From: Chryseobacterium sp. StRB126
Lineage (GTDB): Bacteria; Bacteroidota; Bacteroidia; Flavobacteriales; Weeksellaceae
Direction: 5' to 3'
Assembly: GCF_000829375.1 (NCBI RefSeq)
Contig: NZ_AP014624.1
Location: forward strand, 2,790,001 to 2,854,000
DNA: 64,000 nucleotides
A model generated the notes under the pieces. The model saw only the letters and a list, made by a program, of their open reading frames with translations. It searched no databases and had not been told where the DNA came from. Shown here piece by piece: positions 16,619-25,920 of the stretch (the stretch's first letter is position 1; the number at the start of each line of letters is the position of its first letter). The position numbers were made by a program, and so were the translations under genes.

Positions 16619-17062
16619 ATGAATAAATTGATAGCTGTCTCTTTGCTGATTTTTGTAGGATGCCATAAAAAAGAAAATAATAAATTAAACCAGCATAATC
16701 CTGCACAGGCTGAAGAAATACGATCTTTAGAAGTAATCAATTTTGGTGGTAAGCTGGGGGTGTATTCAAGAATATCAATAAATCAGGACTCTGTACATTA
16801 CAGTCATAAGATCAATACTGAGTCCCACAAGATGGAGTTTAGCCATAAAATTAAGACAGAAGATTGGAAAAATATAATAAACAAAATTGATCTGAATGCA
16901 TTTAGAAATGTAGCAGAAGGGAAGAGTATACAGCCTATGGATGGTATTGATACAAAAATTATGATCATAAGCAATAAGGATACGCTTTCAAAAATAAATG
17001 CCTATGATAATCCCATATGGGAGAGTATATTAGAAAATGTACACCGATATCATCAAGAATAG
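16619..17062 (+). CDS. Hypothetical lipoprotein
   Basis: A 147-residue protein with a short signal sequence ending in lipobox FVGC (Cys15), so it is lipid-anchored. The mature part has a repeated HKI(N/K)TE pattern and an extended strand-rich region with no recognised domain. Composition (KENNKLNQHNPAQ after the Cys) fits a Bacteroidota surface or periplasmic lipoprotein. It is monocistronic and upstream of the YddG-type exporter, with 89 bases between. Confidence 0.6.
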   Translation: MNKLIAVSLLIFVGCHKKENNKLNQHNPAQAEEIRSLEVINFGGKLGVYSRISINQDSVHYSHKINTESHKMEFSHKIKTEDWKNIINKIDLNAFRNVAEGKSIQPMDGIDTKIMIISNKDTLSKINAYDNPIWESILENVHRYHQE

Positions 17063-17151
17063 GATTAACATCATGCTGGGTTTCACACATGACTATAATT
17101 TTTACCTACTTTTGCTTCAATAGCTGATAAAAGTAAAAACAAAAACATTTC

Positions 17152-18051
17152 ATGTCTCAACAAACCAAAGCCACGGCCATAGGATTCTGTGCCATTCTCC
17201 TATGGTCTTCCATTGTAGGGCTTATTAAAGAAGTAAGTCATTCCTTTGGAGCCACTGCAGGGGCAGCTTTAATATACACTGTAGCTTCAGTGTTTTTACT
17301 TTTTACCTTAAAATGGACTCCTTTGTCAAAATTCCCAAAGAAATATTTGATAGTTGGGGGAGCGCTTATGGTATCTTATGAGCTTTGTTTAGCCCTTTCC
17401 ATAGGATACTCAACCAATAACAGACAGGCTATTGAAGTGGGAATGGTTAATTATCTCTGGCCTACATTCACAATGGTGGCAACTATTCTTTTTACCCATA
17501 AAAAAGCCAACTGGCTGATTGCTCCGGGAATTATACTTTCCATGTTAGGAATTGTCTGGGTATTGGGCGGAGAGCAGGGATTGGATATTTCTCAGATGCA
17601 GGCCAATATTAAAACAAACCCATTAAGTTATGGATTAGCTTTTATCGGAGCTTTGTTATGGGCGGCTTATTGTGTGGTAACCGTTCGCATAGCCAATGGG
17701 GTAAACGGAATAACATTATTTTTTATGATGGTGTCTGTTGCATTATGGGTCAAATACTTAATTATTGGTGATTCCGGCAATATGCAAGTCAACCTTTCTT
17801 CAGTCATATATCTTTTGCTGGCTGCATGTGCCATGGGATTTGGGTATGCAGCCTGGAATATTGGAATCTTAGGTGGAAACGTTACTGTTTTAACAGGTGC
17901 ATCCTATTTTATTCCTGTTTTATCATCAGCATTGTCTTCCGTTATTCTATCTACAATATTAGGATTGTCTTTTTGGCAGGGAGCTGTTATGGTTTGTGCA
18001 GGTTCTGTACTTTGCTGGCTGGCCACAAGAGAACGGAGAACCCAATCATAA
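17152..18051 (+). CDS. yddG: YddG-type aromatic amino acid exporter (DMT/EamA family)
   Basis: A 299-residue inner-membrane protein with ten predicted hydrophobic segments in two EamA halves. The string ATAIGFCAILLWSSIVGLIKEVS and the later NNRQAIEVGMVNYLWPT are typical of YddG, a drug/metabolite-superfamily carrier that exports aromatic amino acids and related compounds. Length matches the family. A good -10-like box, TACTTTTG at 17107-17114, lies upstream with the ATG 38 bases further on. No neighbour suggests a pathway. Confidence 0.8.
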   Translation: MSQQTKATAIGFCAILLWSSIVGLIKEVSHSFGATAGAALIYTVASVFLLFTLKWTPLSKFPKKYLIVGGALMVSYELCLALSIGYSTNNRQAIEVGMVNYLWPTFTMVATILFTHKKANWLIAPGIILSMLGIVWVLGGEQGLDISQMQANIKTNPLSYGLAFIGALLWAAYCVVTVRIANGVNGITLFFMMVSVALWVKYLIIGDSGNMQVNLSSVIYLLLAACAMGFGYAAWNIGILGGNVTVLTGASYFIPVLSSALSSVILSTILGLSFWQGAVMVCAGSVLCWLATRERRTQS

Positions 18052-18223
18052 TATTGATTCCGGATATCACATCAGCGTATTATACTCAAGGGGAAATAAT
18101 TATTTTATTTGTGTTCCTGTTAAAATTTTAAATGATCAGTTATAGAATATCAAACTATCAATTAGTTTATGTATTGAATAATTAATGTATTTTTAGAGTT
18201 CTTATAAATAAACTAATAAAGAT

Positions 18224-19981
18224 ATGATGAAACATAAATTAGCTTTACTCAGCACTGTTATCGTCTCCTGCATGAGTGCACAGCAAAAGAATACTCAATT
18301 ACATCAGATTTTTGACCAATACTATAAAGAATCAAATGTATTGAGCCCATTGAATGCAACCTTTAACGGTATTGATGGCTATAATGATCAGCTTCCCGCT
18401 GATGATGACAATCAGCTCAAAAAGATTCATGACTTTTATGTAAAATATACTAATCTTCTGAAGCCTTTTGAAAATCAGGCTCTGAATAAAGAAGACCGTA
18501 TTTCACTGGCAATTTTAGAAAATGATATACAAATTGCGCTGAAAATAGAAAAGTATCATGAGGAATATATGCCTATCAACCAGTTGGGAAGTATTCCTAC
18601 CTATATGGCAATGTTGGGTTCCGGTACCTCGGCACAGCCTTTCAAAACAGTAAAAGACTATGATAATTGGTTGAAACGCTGTCAGGCGTTCTCAAGATGG
18701 ACAGATATATCCATACAAAATATGCAAAAAGGCATCAAAGCAGGAGTTGTTTTGCCAAGATCTTTAGTCGTGAAAGTCATTCCTCAGTTAGAGAAACTTG
18801 CAAAAAATAATGATCAGTCATCTTTTTATGAACCCATTAAGAATTTTCCAAAGGATTTCTCAAAAGAAGAGCAGAATCGCTTAAAGAAAGACTTTAAAGA
18901 TATTCTTGGGAAAAATATTTTCACTTCTATGCAGAAACTGGCAGATTTTTTCCAGAATGAATACCTGCCAAAGGCCCGCTCATCTTCGGGAATCAATGTT
19001 TTCTCCAATGGAAAAGAAATGTATAAAGACTATATTTTTTCAATGGTAACAGTGGATAAGGACCCTGAAGAAGTGTACAAGCTAGGTTTGTCTGAAGTGG
19101 CAAGAATTACTGCAGAAATGGAAACAATTAAGAAATCTATCGGTTTTAAGGGCTCACTCCCTGAATTATTTGAATTTATGAAAACCGATAAACAATTCAT
19201 GCCTTTCAAAACAGATAAAGAAGTGTTAGAAGCTTATCAGAATGTTCATGACAAGATAAAACCTAACTTATCGAAGTATTTCGGGATTACGCCTAAAACA
19301 CCTTTTGAAATTCGTAAAACAGAAGAGTTTAGAGCTGCCTCAGCTTCACCGCAATATATTCCGGGAAATCTTCCAAGTAACCGTCCAGGGATTTTTTATG
19401 CTCCTATTTTAGACCCTGCAAAAATCAACATCACCAATATGGATATGGAAAGTGTATTTTTACATGAAGCCATTCCCGGCCATCATTATCAGATAAGCAT
19501 TCAATATGAAAATACCTCTGTTCCGGAGTTCCGACAAAAGTATACAAATGGAGCATTTGTAGAAGGCTGGGCATTGTATACGGAATCTTTGGGAAAAGAT
19601 TTGGGAGTTTATACCAATCCTTACCATCAGCTGGGAGCATTAGGCACAGAGATGCATCGTGCTATCCGTTTGGTAGTGGATTCCGGCTTACATACAGGAA
19701 AAATGACACGCGAAGATGCCATTAAGTATATGTTAGATAACGAACCTGTTTCTGAACAGTTTGCTACGGCTGAAATAGAACGTTATATGGCCAGCCCTGG
19801 ACAAGCACTTTCTTATAAAATCGGAGAATTGAAAATAAAAGAACTACGTGATAAATACAAAATTCAGTTAGGTTCCCAATTTAATATTAGGGATTTCCAT
19901 GATACTATTCTGAAAGGTGGGGCAATGCCTCTCACTGTTTTTGAAAATTATATGGATGACTGGGCAAAAAGTATCAAATAA
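18224..19981 (+). CDS. DUF885 family putative zinc metallopeptidase, exported
   Basis: A 585-residue protein with a signal peptide (MMKHKLALLSTVIVSCMSAQQ). It carries the DUF885 metal motif HEAIPGHHYQ (H414, E415, H419) and a downstream Glu in FVEGWALYTESLG (E447), the usual third ligand region. DUF885 proteins are predicted zinc-dependent peptidases, probably acting in the periplasm or outside the cell. Length matches the family. The cysteine near the signal peptide end (VSC) could be read as a lipobox, but the AQQ site is equally good. It is a single gene ending in a strong terminator. Confidence 0.85.
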   Translation: MMKHKLALLSTVIVSCMSAQQKNTQLHQIFDQYYKESNVLSPLNATFNGIDGYNDQLPADDDNQLKKIHDFYVKYTNLLKPFENQALNKEDRISLAILENDIQIALKIEKYHEEYMPINQLGSIPTYMAMLGSGTSAQPFKTVKDYDNWLKRCQAFSRWTDISIQNMQKGIKAGVVLPRSLVVKVIPQLEKLAKNNDQSSFYEPIKNFPKDFSKEEQNRLKKDFKDILGKNIFTSMQKLADFFQNEYLPKARSSSGINVFSNGKEMYKDYIFSMVTVDKDPEEVYKLGLSEVARITAEMETIKKSIGFKGSLPELFEFMKTDKQFMPFKTDKEVLEAYQNVHDKIKPNLSKYFGITPKTPFEIRKTEEFRAASASPQYIPGNLPSNRPGIFYAPILDPAKINITNMDMESVFLHEAIPGHHYQISIQYENTSVPEFRQKYTNGAFVEGWALYTESLGKDLGVYTNPYHQLGALGTEMHRAIRLVVDSGLHTGKMTREDAIKYMLDNEPVSEQFATAEIERYMASPGQALSYKIGELKIKELRDKYKIQLGSQFNIRDFHDTILKGGAMPLTVFENYMDDWAKSIK

Positions 19982-20017
19982 AATACTGAACTTTTTATAA
20001 TTTGCATATGAATAGAT

Positions 20018-20046
20018 AAGACTGATCCCGATCAGTCTTTTTTATT
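20018..20046 (+). terminator. Rho-independent terminator after the DUF885 gene
   Basis: Stem AAGACTGAT and ATCAGTCTT with a four-base loop, then a T-run. The same stem core recurs at 22155-22180. Confidence 0.85.
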
Positions 20047-20068
20047 TAATCTTTTTTTAAAGTGTTTA

Positions 20069-20400
20069 AATATCTGTAGCTGGATTTATTGCTAACAAAA
20101 ATAATAGTCCTTCATACTTAGCAATAATCTGAGTAGTTATTTTTTTAGATTCTTCAACGTTGTCTTTCGCATGAGTCAGCAGGTATTCCGGATGGAGATA
20201 ATTTTTTTTATTTCCTCTTTAAAATGAGGAAGAATGGTAAAAGCCTCAAAATACATTTACATCCTTTTAAAATTGAGTAGGGTAGAGTGCTGTTCTTAAT
20301 CAATAACTCTGTTAAAAATCTGGTAGAAGATTAACTTTCTTCGGGTCATCTATTATTGACTTTAAATCTTTCAGGATAAACCTTCTGAACGGGCCTCCGA
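20069..20400 (-). pseudogene. Decayed regulator-like C-terminus (TetR-like)
   Basis: Reading the minus strand in shifting frames gives coherent protein-like pieces: GGPFRRFILKDLKSIIDDP, then YFEAFTILPHFKEEIKKI, then HPEYLLTHAKDNVEESKKI ending LLFLLAINP. Several frameshifts and stops break it up. The pieces resemble the ligand-binding C-terminus of a TetR regulator. The helix-turn-helix part cannot be found. Two operator-like repeats lie just upstream at 20413-20445. The coding nature is well supported by three coherent pieces; the family is a guess. Confidence 0.4.
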
Positions 20401-20412
20401 AATAAGAATTAA

Positions 20413-20445
20413 ATGACCATTTTAAATACAAAACGACCATTTTAT
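20413..20445. promoter_or_regulatory. Two operator-like repeats, 20 bp apart
   Basis: GACCATTTTA occurs twice with a 20-base period (GACCAT at 20415 and 20435). Each copy sits in a near-palindrome, AAATGACCATTT and AAACGACCATTT. Two sites on the same DNA face suggest cooperative regulator binding. They lie next to the decayed regulator remnant. Confidence 0.4.
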
Positions 20446-20685
20446 AGAATAAGGAATGTCCTAATTTTGCAGGAAAGGTATGATAAGAGTAGATCTATTA
20501 AACCGCGATATTTCTTGGGAAGAATATATAATGAGATGATCATATCTAAGAAATTCAAGGATTTTATAATTACCTCAATCAGTTTTTTCAGAGTCGGGAG
20601 GTTAAAGAACACTACTTTGATTTACAAAAATTCCGCAATAATGTAAAATAAAAAATATAGTCACCAATATCTAAAATAATGAATC

Positions 20686-21291
20686 ATGTTAAAAATTAAT
20701 TGTTACAACTGTTGTGTTTTGGTTTTTCTTTTATGTTTTTATAGTAATACAAAAGCGCAAAAGAATGTAGAATACGTTCTTCCCACAACAGCTTTTAATA
20801 AAGAAGAAGCCTATAAAATGCTTGAAGAAGGAAATAGCAGCATCGAAGGTACCCTTTCATTCAAAAAAAGAGGCTATGTCAATTATCCGGGCTACTTGGC
20901 TAAAGTATTATTATATCCTGTAACCCCACATCTTGCTGAGTATATTGAGCTTAAAAAGAAATATAACAGCAGAAAGAAACAAGCGGCAATGACAAAAGAA
21001 GCCTCTATGGCCCGCATTGAAACAAAGACCATTGATGACAAAGGTCATTTTGTGTTCACTAATATAAAGCCTGGAAAATACTATGTTGTAAGTTTAGTGA
21101 CCTGGGAAAAGGTAAGAAGCAATCGGGTTCAGTCAGGGCCGGTTACTTCCAACAAAAATATCCTTGGAATTCAGATGGGTGGTGGGTCTTTTTCAACAGA
21201 AACCCAGTATGAATCAAAAGCCTATGAAGAAGAGGTGGGTGAATACATTGAAGTGCAAAAAAATAATACTATTATCAATATTGCTAAATAA
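20686..21291 (+). CDS. Exported hypothetical protein with a carboxypeptidase-like regulatory domain
   Basis: A 201-residue protein with a signal peptide ending NTKAQ. After a lysine-rich middle, the region about 125-150 (DDKGHFVFTNIKPGKYYVVSL) has the pattern of the CarboxypepD_reg/transthyretin-like beta-sandwich common in Bacteroidota exported proteins. No catalytic residues are seen. It lies 59 bases before the LRR gene and probably shares a transcript with it. The upstream 600 bases hold only remnants. Confidence 0.65.
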   Translation: MLKINCYNCCVLVFLLCFYSNTKAQKNVEYVLPTTAFNKEEAYKMLEEGNSSIEGTLSFKKRGYVNYPGYLAKVLLYPVTPHLAEYIELKKKYNSRKKQAAMTKEASMARIETKTIDDKGHFVFTNIKPGKYYVVSLVTWEKVRSNRVQSGPVTSNKNILGIQMGGGSFSTETQYESKAYEEEVGEYIEVQKNNTIINIAK

Positions 21292-21350
21292 TTGAACTGT
21301 TGAAATCCAGTTATTTTTCAGATAAAAACGAATCATTAAAAATCAAACTA

Positions 21351-22118
21351 ATGAAAGCAATTATAATAATCCTCTTAAATCTGTATTTAGGTATTTTTAG
21401 CCTAAAAGCCCAAAATATCAATTTTCCGGATGAGAATTTTAAAGCCGCCCTGATTGCTCAGGGTATTGATACAAATGGAGATGGAAACATCCAGAAATCA
21501 GAAGCAGCCCATATTAAAAAGCTGCATATAAGGAATGCTGATATTTCTTCAGTGGTGGGTATTAAAAACTTTATCAACCTTGAAGATTTTGCCTTTCTTG
21601 ATAACAAGCTCACTACTGTAGATCTTGAAGGGATGCGAAACCTCAAATATCTTTATGGAATTAACAATAAGATTACACAGCTCAAATTAAAAGGCTGTAC
21701 AAATCTGGAAGTAATTTTTATGGATCAAAATGAATTATCTGCTGTAGACCTTTCCGGGTTAACAGAGTTAAAGGATATTAGAATCAATGTGAATAAGCTG
21801 AAATCCATAGATCTAAGTAAAAAGCCTAAATTAGAAAATGTACAGCTTTTCAGAAACCAGCTAACCACATTTAAAACCGATAATTCTTTTGATATTAAAG
21901 TGCTGGATCTTTCTAAGAATTTAATAACAGAAATAGATCTCAGACCTTATTCTAAACTTAAAGAAGCTGATCTTAACGGTAATCCTCTAAGAAAAATTAA
22001 TGTGGAAGGGCTTAGCAAACTGGAAAAACTTTATTTGGAACCTCCAGTTTTTACATCATCTTTTATTAATCAATTGAATACCTCAGGACTTGTTAGTTTA
22101 CAAGAGTATAAATGGTAA
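21351..22118 (+). CDS. Exported leucine-rich repeat protein
   Basis: A 255-residue protein with a signal peptide (MKAIIIILLNLYLGIFSLKAQ). At least six leucine-rich repeats follow, of the form L-x-L-x-x-N-x-L-x-x-(I/V)-D-L (for example LTTVDLEGMRNLKYL and LSAVDLSGLTELKDI), from about residue 55 to the end. The repeats resemble those of Internalin-like Bacteroidota proteins. A DTNGDGNIQ segment near residue 40 looks like a calcium-binding loop. The frame is open from 21300, but ATG 21351 directly precedes the signal peptide. No T9SS or lipid anchor is seen. Confidence 0.75.
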   Translation: MKAIIIILLNLYLGIFSLKAQNINFPDENFKAALIAQGIDTNGDGNIQKSEAAHIKKLHIRNADISSVVGIKNFINLEDFAFLDNKLTTVDLEGMRNLKYLYGINNKITQLKLKGCTNLEVIFMDQNELSAVDLSGLTELKDIRINVNKLKSIDLSKKPKLENVQLFRNQLTTFKTDNSFDIKVLDLSKNLITEIDLRPYSKLKEADLNGNPLRKINVEGLSKLEKLYLEPPVFTSSFINQLNTSGLVSLQEYKW

Positions 22119-22154
22119 ATTAATGTGGAAGATTGTGGAGTATATATCTAAAAA

Positions 22155-22184
22155 AAAAGACTGATCGCGATCAGTCTTTTTTAT
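22155..22184. terminator. Bidirectional terminator between convergent genes
   Basis: Perfect stem AAAAGACTGATCG and CGATCAGTCTTTT (22155-22180). It serves the LRR gene on the plus strand and the exported protein at 22231 on the minus strand. Confidence 0.85.
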
Positions 22185-22230
22185 TATTTAATTTGTTTTC
22201 AAAGTGTTTTTATTTCACTTTGAATCTTTA

Positions 22231-22914
22231 TTATAAACTTCTTGAACGGGCAATGTTGAGCAGGTATACAAGATGAGCATACATACTTCTCTTTACAGAT
22301 TCTATTTTTATATCGCCGGTTGTTTGGTTAATAGTGGTTACCAGGTCCGTATTGCACTGCCCGTTAAAATTCCCGCTTCCTAAATAATTTACAGAATTAA
22401 GAGCTGGATAGGAAATTCTTGGATAATCTGGTGCTGTTTGGTTAGCAATAGCAGAAGTATTTGAAAAACCTTTATTATCAACATATCGGGCGGTCCATGA
22501 ACCTAAGAACTGTCCGTTATTTGTATTAATACCTTGTACCACTATAACTTGTGTGTCTACAGGATTAGTAAATCCTGCACAGGAGGTATAATGATTTAAA
22601 GAAACCGTACAGGATGAAGCATTATCTCCAGGCTGAAAGCATTTTCCTTCATATACTGTGAATCTCTGTTCAGTGGAAGACATGGAAGTATTTAATAAAG
22701 CTTTGGGAGCAAAAATTTCTTCAGGAGAGATTAATGTTAGAACCCCTTGGGCATTAGCAGCAACGATTTTATTTTCAGGATTTGAAAGTTCTCTTACCCT
22801 TACCGATCCGTTAACGTCCAATGTGTTTGTAGGTGCTGTTGTATTAATTCCAACTTGTGCATTTGCAAAACTACACAAAGCAAATGCTGTCAAAAAAAAA
22901 GTCTTTGTTTTCAT
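22231..22914 (-). CDS. Exported hypothetical protein with tail-fibre-like N-terminus
   Basis: A 227-residue protein with a signal peptide (MKTKTFFLTAFALCSFANAQ). The mature protein starts VGINTTAPTNTLDVNGSVRVREL, the string that opens many exported Flavobacteriia proteins with phage-tail-fibre-like repeats. The rest is strand-rich with six cysteines and has no recognised domain. The frame is open from 22944, but 22914 fits the signal peptide. It is probably surface-exposed or periplasmic, of unknown function. Confidence 0.65.
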   Translation of the reverse strand: MKTKTFFLTAFALCSFANAQVGINTTAPTNTLDVNGSVRVRELSNPENKIVAANAQGVLTLISPEEIFAPKALLNTSMSSTEQRFTVYEGKCFQPGDNASSCTVSLNHYTSCAGFTNPVDTQVIVVQGINTNNGQFLGSWTARYVDNKGFSNTSAIANQTAPDYPRISYPALNSVNYLGSGNFNGQCNTDLVTTINQTTGDIKIESVKRSMYAHLVYLLNIARSRSL

Positions 22915-23298
22915 GGTATTTTTTAGATACGTTAAATTTTTCACTAAGGTAAGAAATATGCATTAATTAAGAATAAAAAACTAATTAAAATATATTATAT
23001 CTAAATTTTTATTTTAATATATATTTATTAATGAAAATTTTAAATAAAAGCTTTTGAATATTAATTCAAAAATTAATGTTCCTTATTTTGTTTGAAAAAT
23101 AATTGTATTTTAGCCAAAATATGTTGCTTTTTAACAAACATATCGTCTACTAATTAAAATTCAGATAATTTGAATAAAAAATTAGTAGATTTGCACGAAA
23201 TAAAAAATAATAAATATTAAGCTCAATCTCTATAACAGGATATTTCTAATAGAATGTAAAGAGATAACAGGATTTTAGGTTATAAAACTACTGAAACT
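22915..23298. other. Divergent intergenic region
   Basis: This 384-base AT-rich region separates two divergent exported-protein genes. A TAGATTTG box at 23185-23192 with TTTG at 23168-23171 resembles a Bacteroidota promoter, though the 13-base spacing is short. It would serve the lipoprotein at 23299. No gene or RNA is recognised. Confidence 0.4.
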
Positions 23299-23667
23299 AT
23301 GAAGAAACTTTTTTTACTTTTACTAACGGCATTTTTATTTATCGGTTGCAGCTCTGATGATGATACCATTTATGATTATGTAGGAACATGGTCTGGAACT
23401 TATGAAGGTGGTGATAAAGGAGTGTGGAATTTTGTGGTTGATAAGACAGGGAAGGTATCAGGAACCATGCATTCTGATGTTAGTAGTGAGAATTATAATA
23501 TTTCCGGTAATGTAAGCACTAGCGGAGATCTGATAGGAACAGTTGGCCTTCCGTCAAAAGGAGAATTTAAAGGAAAACTTAATCTGGATAAAAAAGGAAA
23601 TGGAAGCTGGTCTAATACTCTTCCAACTCCGGCACAATACGGAACCTGGAAAGGAGACAAGAAATAA
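23299..23667 (+). CDS. Small lipoprotein, beta-sandwich-like
   Basis: A 122-residue lipoprotein with lipobox FIGC (Cys17) followed by SSDDD, the aspartate-rich stretch typical of exported Bacteroidota lipoproteins. The mature part consists of short glycine-rich strands (GTWSGTYEGGDKGVWNF, KVSGTM, GTVGLPSKGEFKG), similar to small lipocalin- or avidin-like lipoproteins. Function is unknown. A strong terminator follows. Confidence 0.7.
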   Translation: MKKLFLLLLTAFLFIGCSSDDDTIYDYVGTWSGTYEGGDKGVWNFVVDKTGKVSGTMHSDVSSENYNISGNVSTSGDLIGTVGLPSKGEFKGKLNLDKKGNGSWSNTLPTPAQYGTWKGDKK

Positions 23668-23670
23668 AAC

Positions 23671-23698
23671 AAAAACCTGCAGATTTGCAGGTTTTTTT
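23671..23698 (+). terminator. Rho-independent terminator after the small lipoprotein gene
   Basis: Stem AACCTGCA and TGCAGGTT (23674-23681 and 23686-23693) followed by seven Ts. Confidence 0.85.
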
Positions 23699-23700
23699 AT

Positions 23701-24336
23701 TTATACAAATCCCATGTGGGATATTCTATTACTTTCATTCCTCAGTACTATAAAATAAAGAACAATATTACTCTCCGAAAAATACTCTTTAAGAGATGTC
23801 TGATCTTGATTCAAAGACAAGTCTTCTTCAGTCTTTTCAACCGTATAATTTTCTGAATCCAGCTTTAAAGCAATTATTGTTGCTTTTTTTTTGGATTGAT
23901 TGCCTTTTATATAAAGGGTATGATCCTGACGTTCAATTTCTGTTAATACATTTTTTATTTCACCAAACTGAAAGGTTGTAAGAAGTTTTTTTCCATCTTC
24001 GGTTTTTAAGCCGTTTTCAACCGTCCGTTTTCCCCGCCCGGAAATTATGTCCAAATCCTTTATTTCAGTCATCAGCTTGGCAAACCTCTGGTAGAGTAGG
24101 GTATCTCCCGTTTCTTTAAGGTAAATGTCCAGACTATTTCTGATGATCTTTCCTGTTTTGGAACAATGCCCGAATTCAGAGCTGTTTTGCCTTACCTTTT
24201 CATAAGACGGATCTTTTTTAAAAGCCTTTTTATTGAACCCGCTTTTCTTCCGAACCACATTTTTGCCATTCAGAGTGTAAAAAACAAGATCTCCCACGGA
24301 GCCTTTAATCTTGATGAGACTTTCATAGGTTGCCAT
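23701..24336 (-). CDS. Conserved hypothetical protein
   Basis: A 211-residue soluble basic protein beginning MATYESLIKIKGSVGDLVFYTLNGKNVVRKK. This opening is shared by a group of Bacteroidota proteins of unknown function. It has no signal peptide and no catalytic motif that I can see. It is convergent with the small lipoprotein and divergent from the NlpC gene. Its stop lies just past that terminator. Confidence 0.6.
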   Translation of the reverse strand: MATYESLIKIKGSVGDLVFYTLNGKNVVRKKSGFNKKAFKKDPSYEKVRQNSSEFGHCSKTGKIIRNSLDIYLKETGDTLLYQRFAKLMTEIKDLDIISGRGKRTVENGLKTEDGKKLLTTFQFGEIKNVLTEIERQDHTLYIKGNQSKKKATIIALKLDSENYTVEKTEEDLSLNQDQTSLKEYFSESNIVLYFIVLRNESNRISHMGFV

Positions 24337-24489
24337 ATCGTCAAAATTGAATTCAAATATAGCAATAAATAACGGAATTCAAAATTTTAACATATATTTA
24401 TCATATAGTTGTAGTATAGTTCTATTATAATTAAAATATAAAATGTATATTTGTACATCAATCGTTAATCAAGTAAAAATCAGACGAGT

Positions 24490-25062
24490 ATGGGATCAGG
24501 ATTATTTGAAAAAAAATTGAGTATAAAGCAGCTTTCTGTATTGCTGATTGCATCTGCTTTTGTAGTGTCCTGCGGATCTTCAAAGAATGTTTCTTCCAAT
24601 AAGAAATCAGGATCCAAAACAGTGGCAAAATCTGAAAATCTAAGAAAACTGGATTCTAAGTTTGATGGAAGTGTATCAAGATCTATCAACGATATTTTGA
24701 AGGATGCAGAAAAATATCTGGGGACACCTTACCGGTTCGGGGGGAATACGTCTTCAGGTTTCGATTGTTCCGGATTTACCGTGAAAGTTTTTGAAGAAAA
24801 TGCCTTTAATCTTCCAAGAAGATCTTCCGATCAGGCTGAAACAGGAAAAAATATTGATATCAGGGATGTGAAACCCGGTGATTTATTATTTTTTGCGACA
24901 GCGGGAGGAAGCAGAGTTTCCCATGTTGGGATTGTTCATGATATTGGCCCGGATGGTGAAGTAAAATTCATCCATGCATCCACATCAAAAGGCGTTGTTA
25001 TTTCATCTCTGAACGAAAAATATTGGAACAAAGCTTATCTTCATGCCCAGAGGGTTTTATAA
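24490..25062 (+). CDS. NlpC/P60 family lipoprotein, cell-wall peptidase
   Basis: A 190-residue lipoprotein (lipobox VVSC, Cys32) with a C-terminal NlpC/P60 domain from about residue 70. The catalytic triad is visible: Cys in DCSGF, His in SHVGI and a third His in FIHAST. Such enzymes cleave the D-Glu to diamino acid bond of peptidoglycan stem peptides in the periplasm. The YLGTPYRFGG string before the Cys is typical. A TATATTTG -7 box lies at 24446-24453. The LytTR gene follows 8 bases after the stop and is probably co-transcribed. Confidence 0.88.
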   Translation: MGSGLFEKKLSIKQLSVLLIASAFVVSCGSSKNVSSNKKSGSKTVAKSENLRKLDSKFDGSVSRSINDILKDAEKYLGTPYRFGGNTSSGFDCSGFTVKVFEENAFNLPRRSSDQAETGKNIDIRDVKPGDLLFFATAGGSRVSHVGIVHDIGPDGEVKFIHASTSKGVVISSLNEKYWNKAYLHAQRVL

Positions 25063-25070
25063 CAATTTCC

Positions 25071-25397
25071 ATGGAGAACAGAACGTTTGCTTTTATTAAA
25101 ACAGACAAAAAACTGATAAAACTTTTCTTTAAGGATATCAATGTTATCAAAGGTCTGGGGAATTATGTAGAAGTACATACCATAGATCAGAACAGATACA
25201 TTTATTACAGAACCCTTAAAGATCTGATAGAAAACCTGCCGGAAGAATTCATGCGGGTTCATAACTCTTATATCGTTAACTTAGTCAATATTGAATCTTT
25301 TGAAGATAATCATTTGTTATGCGGAAACTTAAAAATAACCGTTGCTAAAAGTTATAAAGACTGTCTTCTCGAAACCATCGGGAAAATGATGCTTTAA
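25071..25397 (+). CDS. LytTR-type DNA-binding protein, stand-alone
   Basis: A 108-residue protein that is essentially only a LytTR DNA-binding domain (IKLFFKDINVIKGLGNYVEVHT, then YRTLKDLIENLPEEFMRVHNSYIVN). There is no receiver domain, so it is not a classic two-component regulator. The frame is open from 25023, but ATG 25071 avoids overlapping the NlpC gene. LytTR domains often bind direct repeats upstream of cell-envelope genes. Pairing with a cell-wall peptidase gene suggests local regulation. Confidence 0.8.
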   Translation: MENRTFAFIKTDKKLIKLFFKDINVIKGLGNYVEVHTIDQNRYIYYRTLKDLIENLPEEFMRVHNSYIVNLVNIESFEDNHLLCGNLKITVAKSYKDCLLETIGKMML

Positions 25398-25506
25398 AAA
25401 TCAATTCACATCCATCAATACACCATATACATCTGATTTTAACCGATTCGTATAAAAAAGTTTTTATTCAATTCTTCTTCCCCTAGTTTTACAGAAACTT
25501 TCAAAA

Positions 25507-25884
25507 ATGAATAAAAACAAAGCACTAAACTACATCAGAACCCATAATCATATCGGAATAAAAGCCGGATCAGAAAGACCAGAATTTCTGGAAATCTGGA
25601 TGGTGGTTGCTCAGAACAGAGTTTTTGCAAGATCATGGGGGTTAGCAGAAAAAAGCTGGTATAATACCTTTCTTGAATGTTCGGAAGGACAGATTAAATG
25701 TGGCAAAACAATATATAATATAAAGGCTGTAATCCCTGAAGACTTGAATCAACTAACGGACGACATCAACCAGACTTATCTTACAAAATATAATTCCGAA
25801 CACAATCGTAAATATGCAATAGGAATCATTGAAGATCAACATGTTGAAAAAACAATGGAGTTTATTATTGGAGAAGTGGAATAA
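25507..25884 (+). CDS. DUF2255 family protein
   Basis: A 125-residue soluble protein with the DUF2255 core: EIWMVVAQNRVFARSWGLAEKSWYNTFL. The family has a split-barrel look similar to F420/FMN-dependent nitroreductase-like proteins, but no activity is established. It is a single gene, followed by a dispersed repeat and a terminator. Confidence 0.75.
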   Translation: MNKNKALNYIRTHNHIGIKAGSERPEFLEIWMVVAQNRVFARSWGLAEKSWYNTFLECSEGQIKCGKTIYNIKAVIPEDLNQLTDDINQTYLTKYNSEHNRKYAIGIIEDQHVEKTMEFIIGEVE

Positions 25885-25920
25885 AGAAAAAAACTACATA
25901 TTAATTCAATATTATAAAAC

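Noticed and set aside
20413..20646. 77-codon ORF on the plus strand
   Set aside because: It starts inside the operator-like repeats, has no recognisable features and overlaps a region of remnants.
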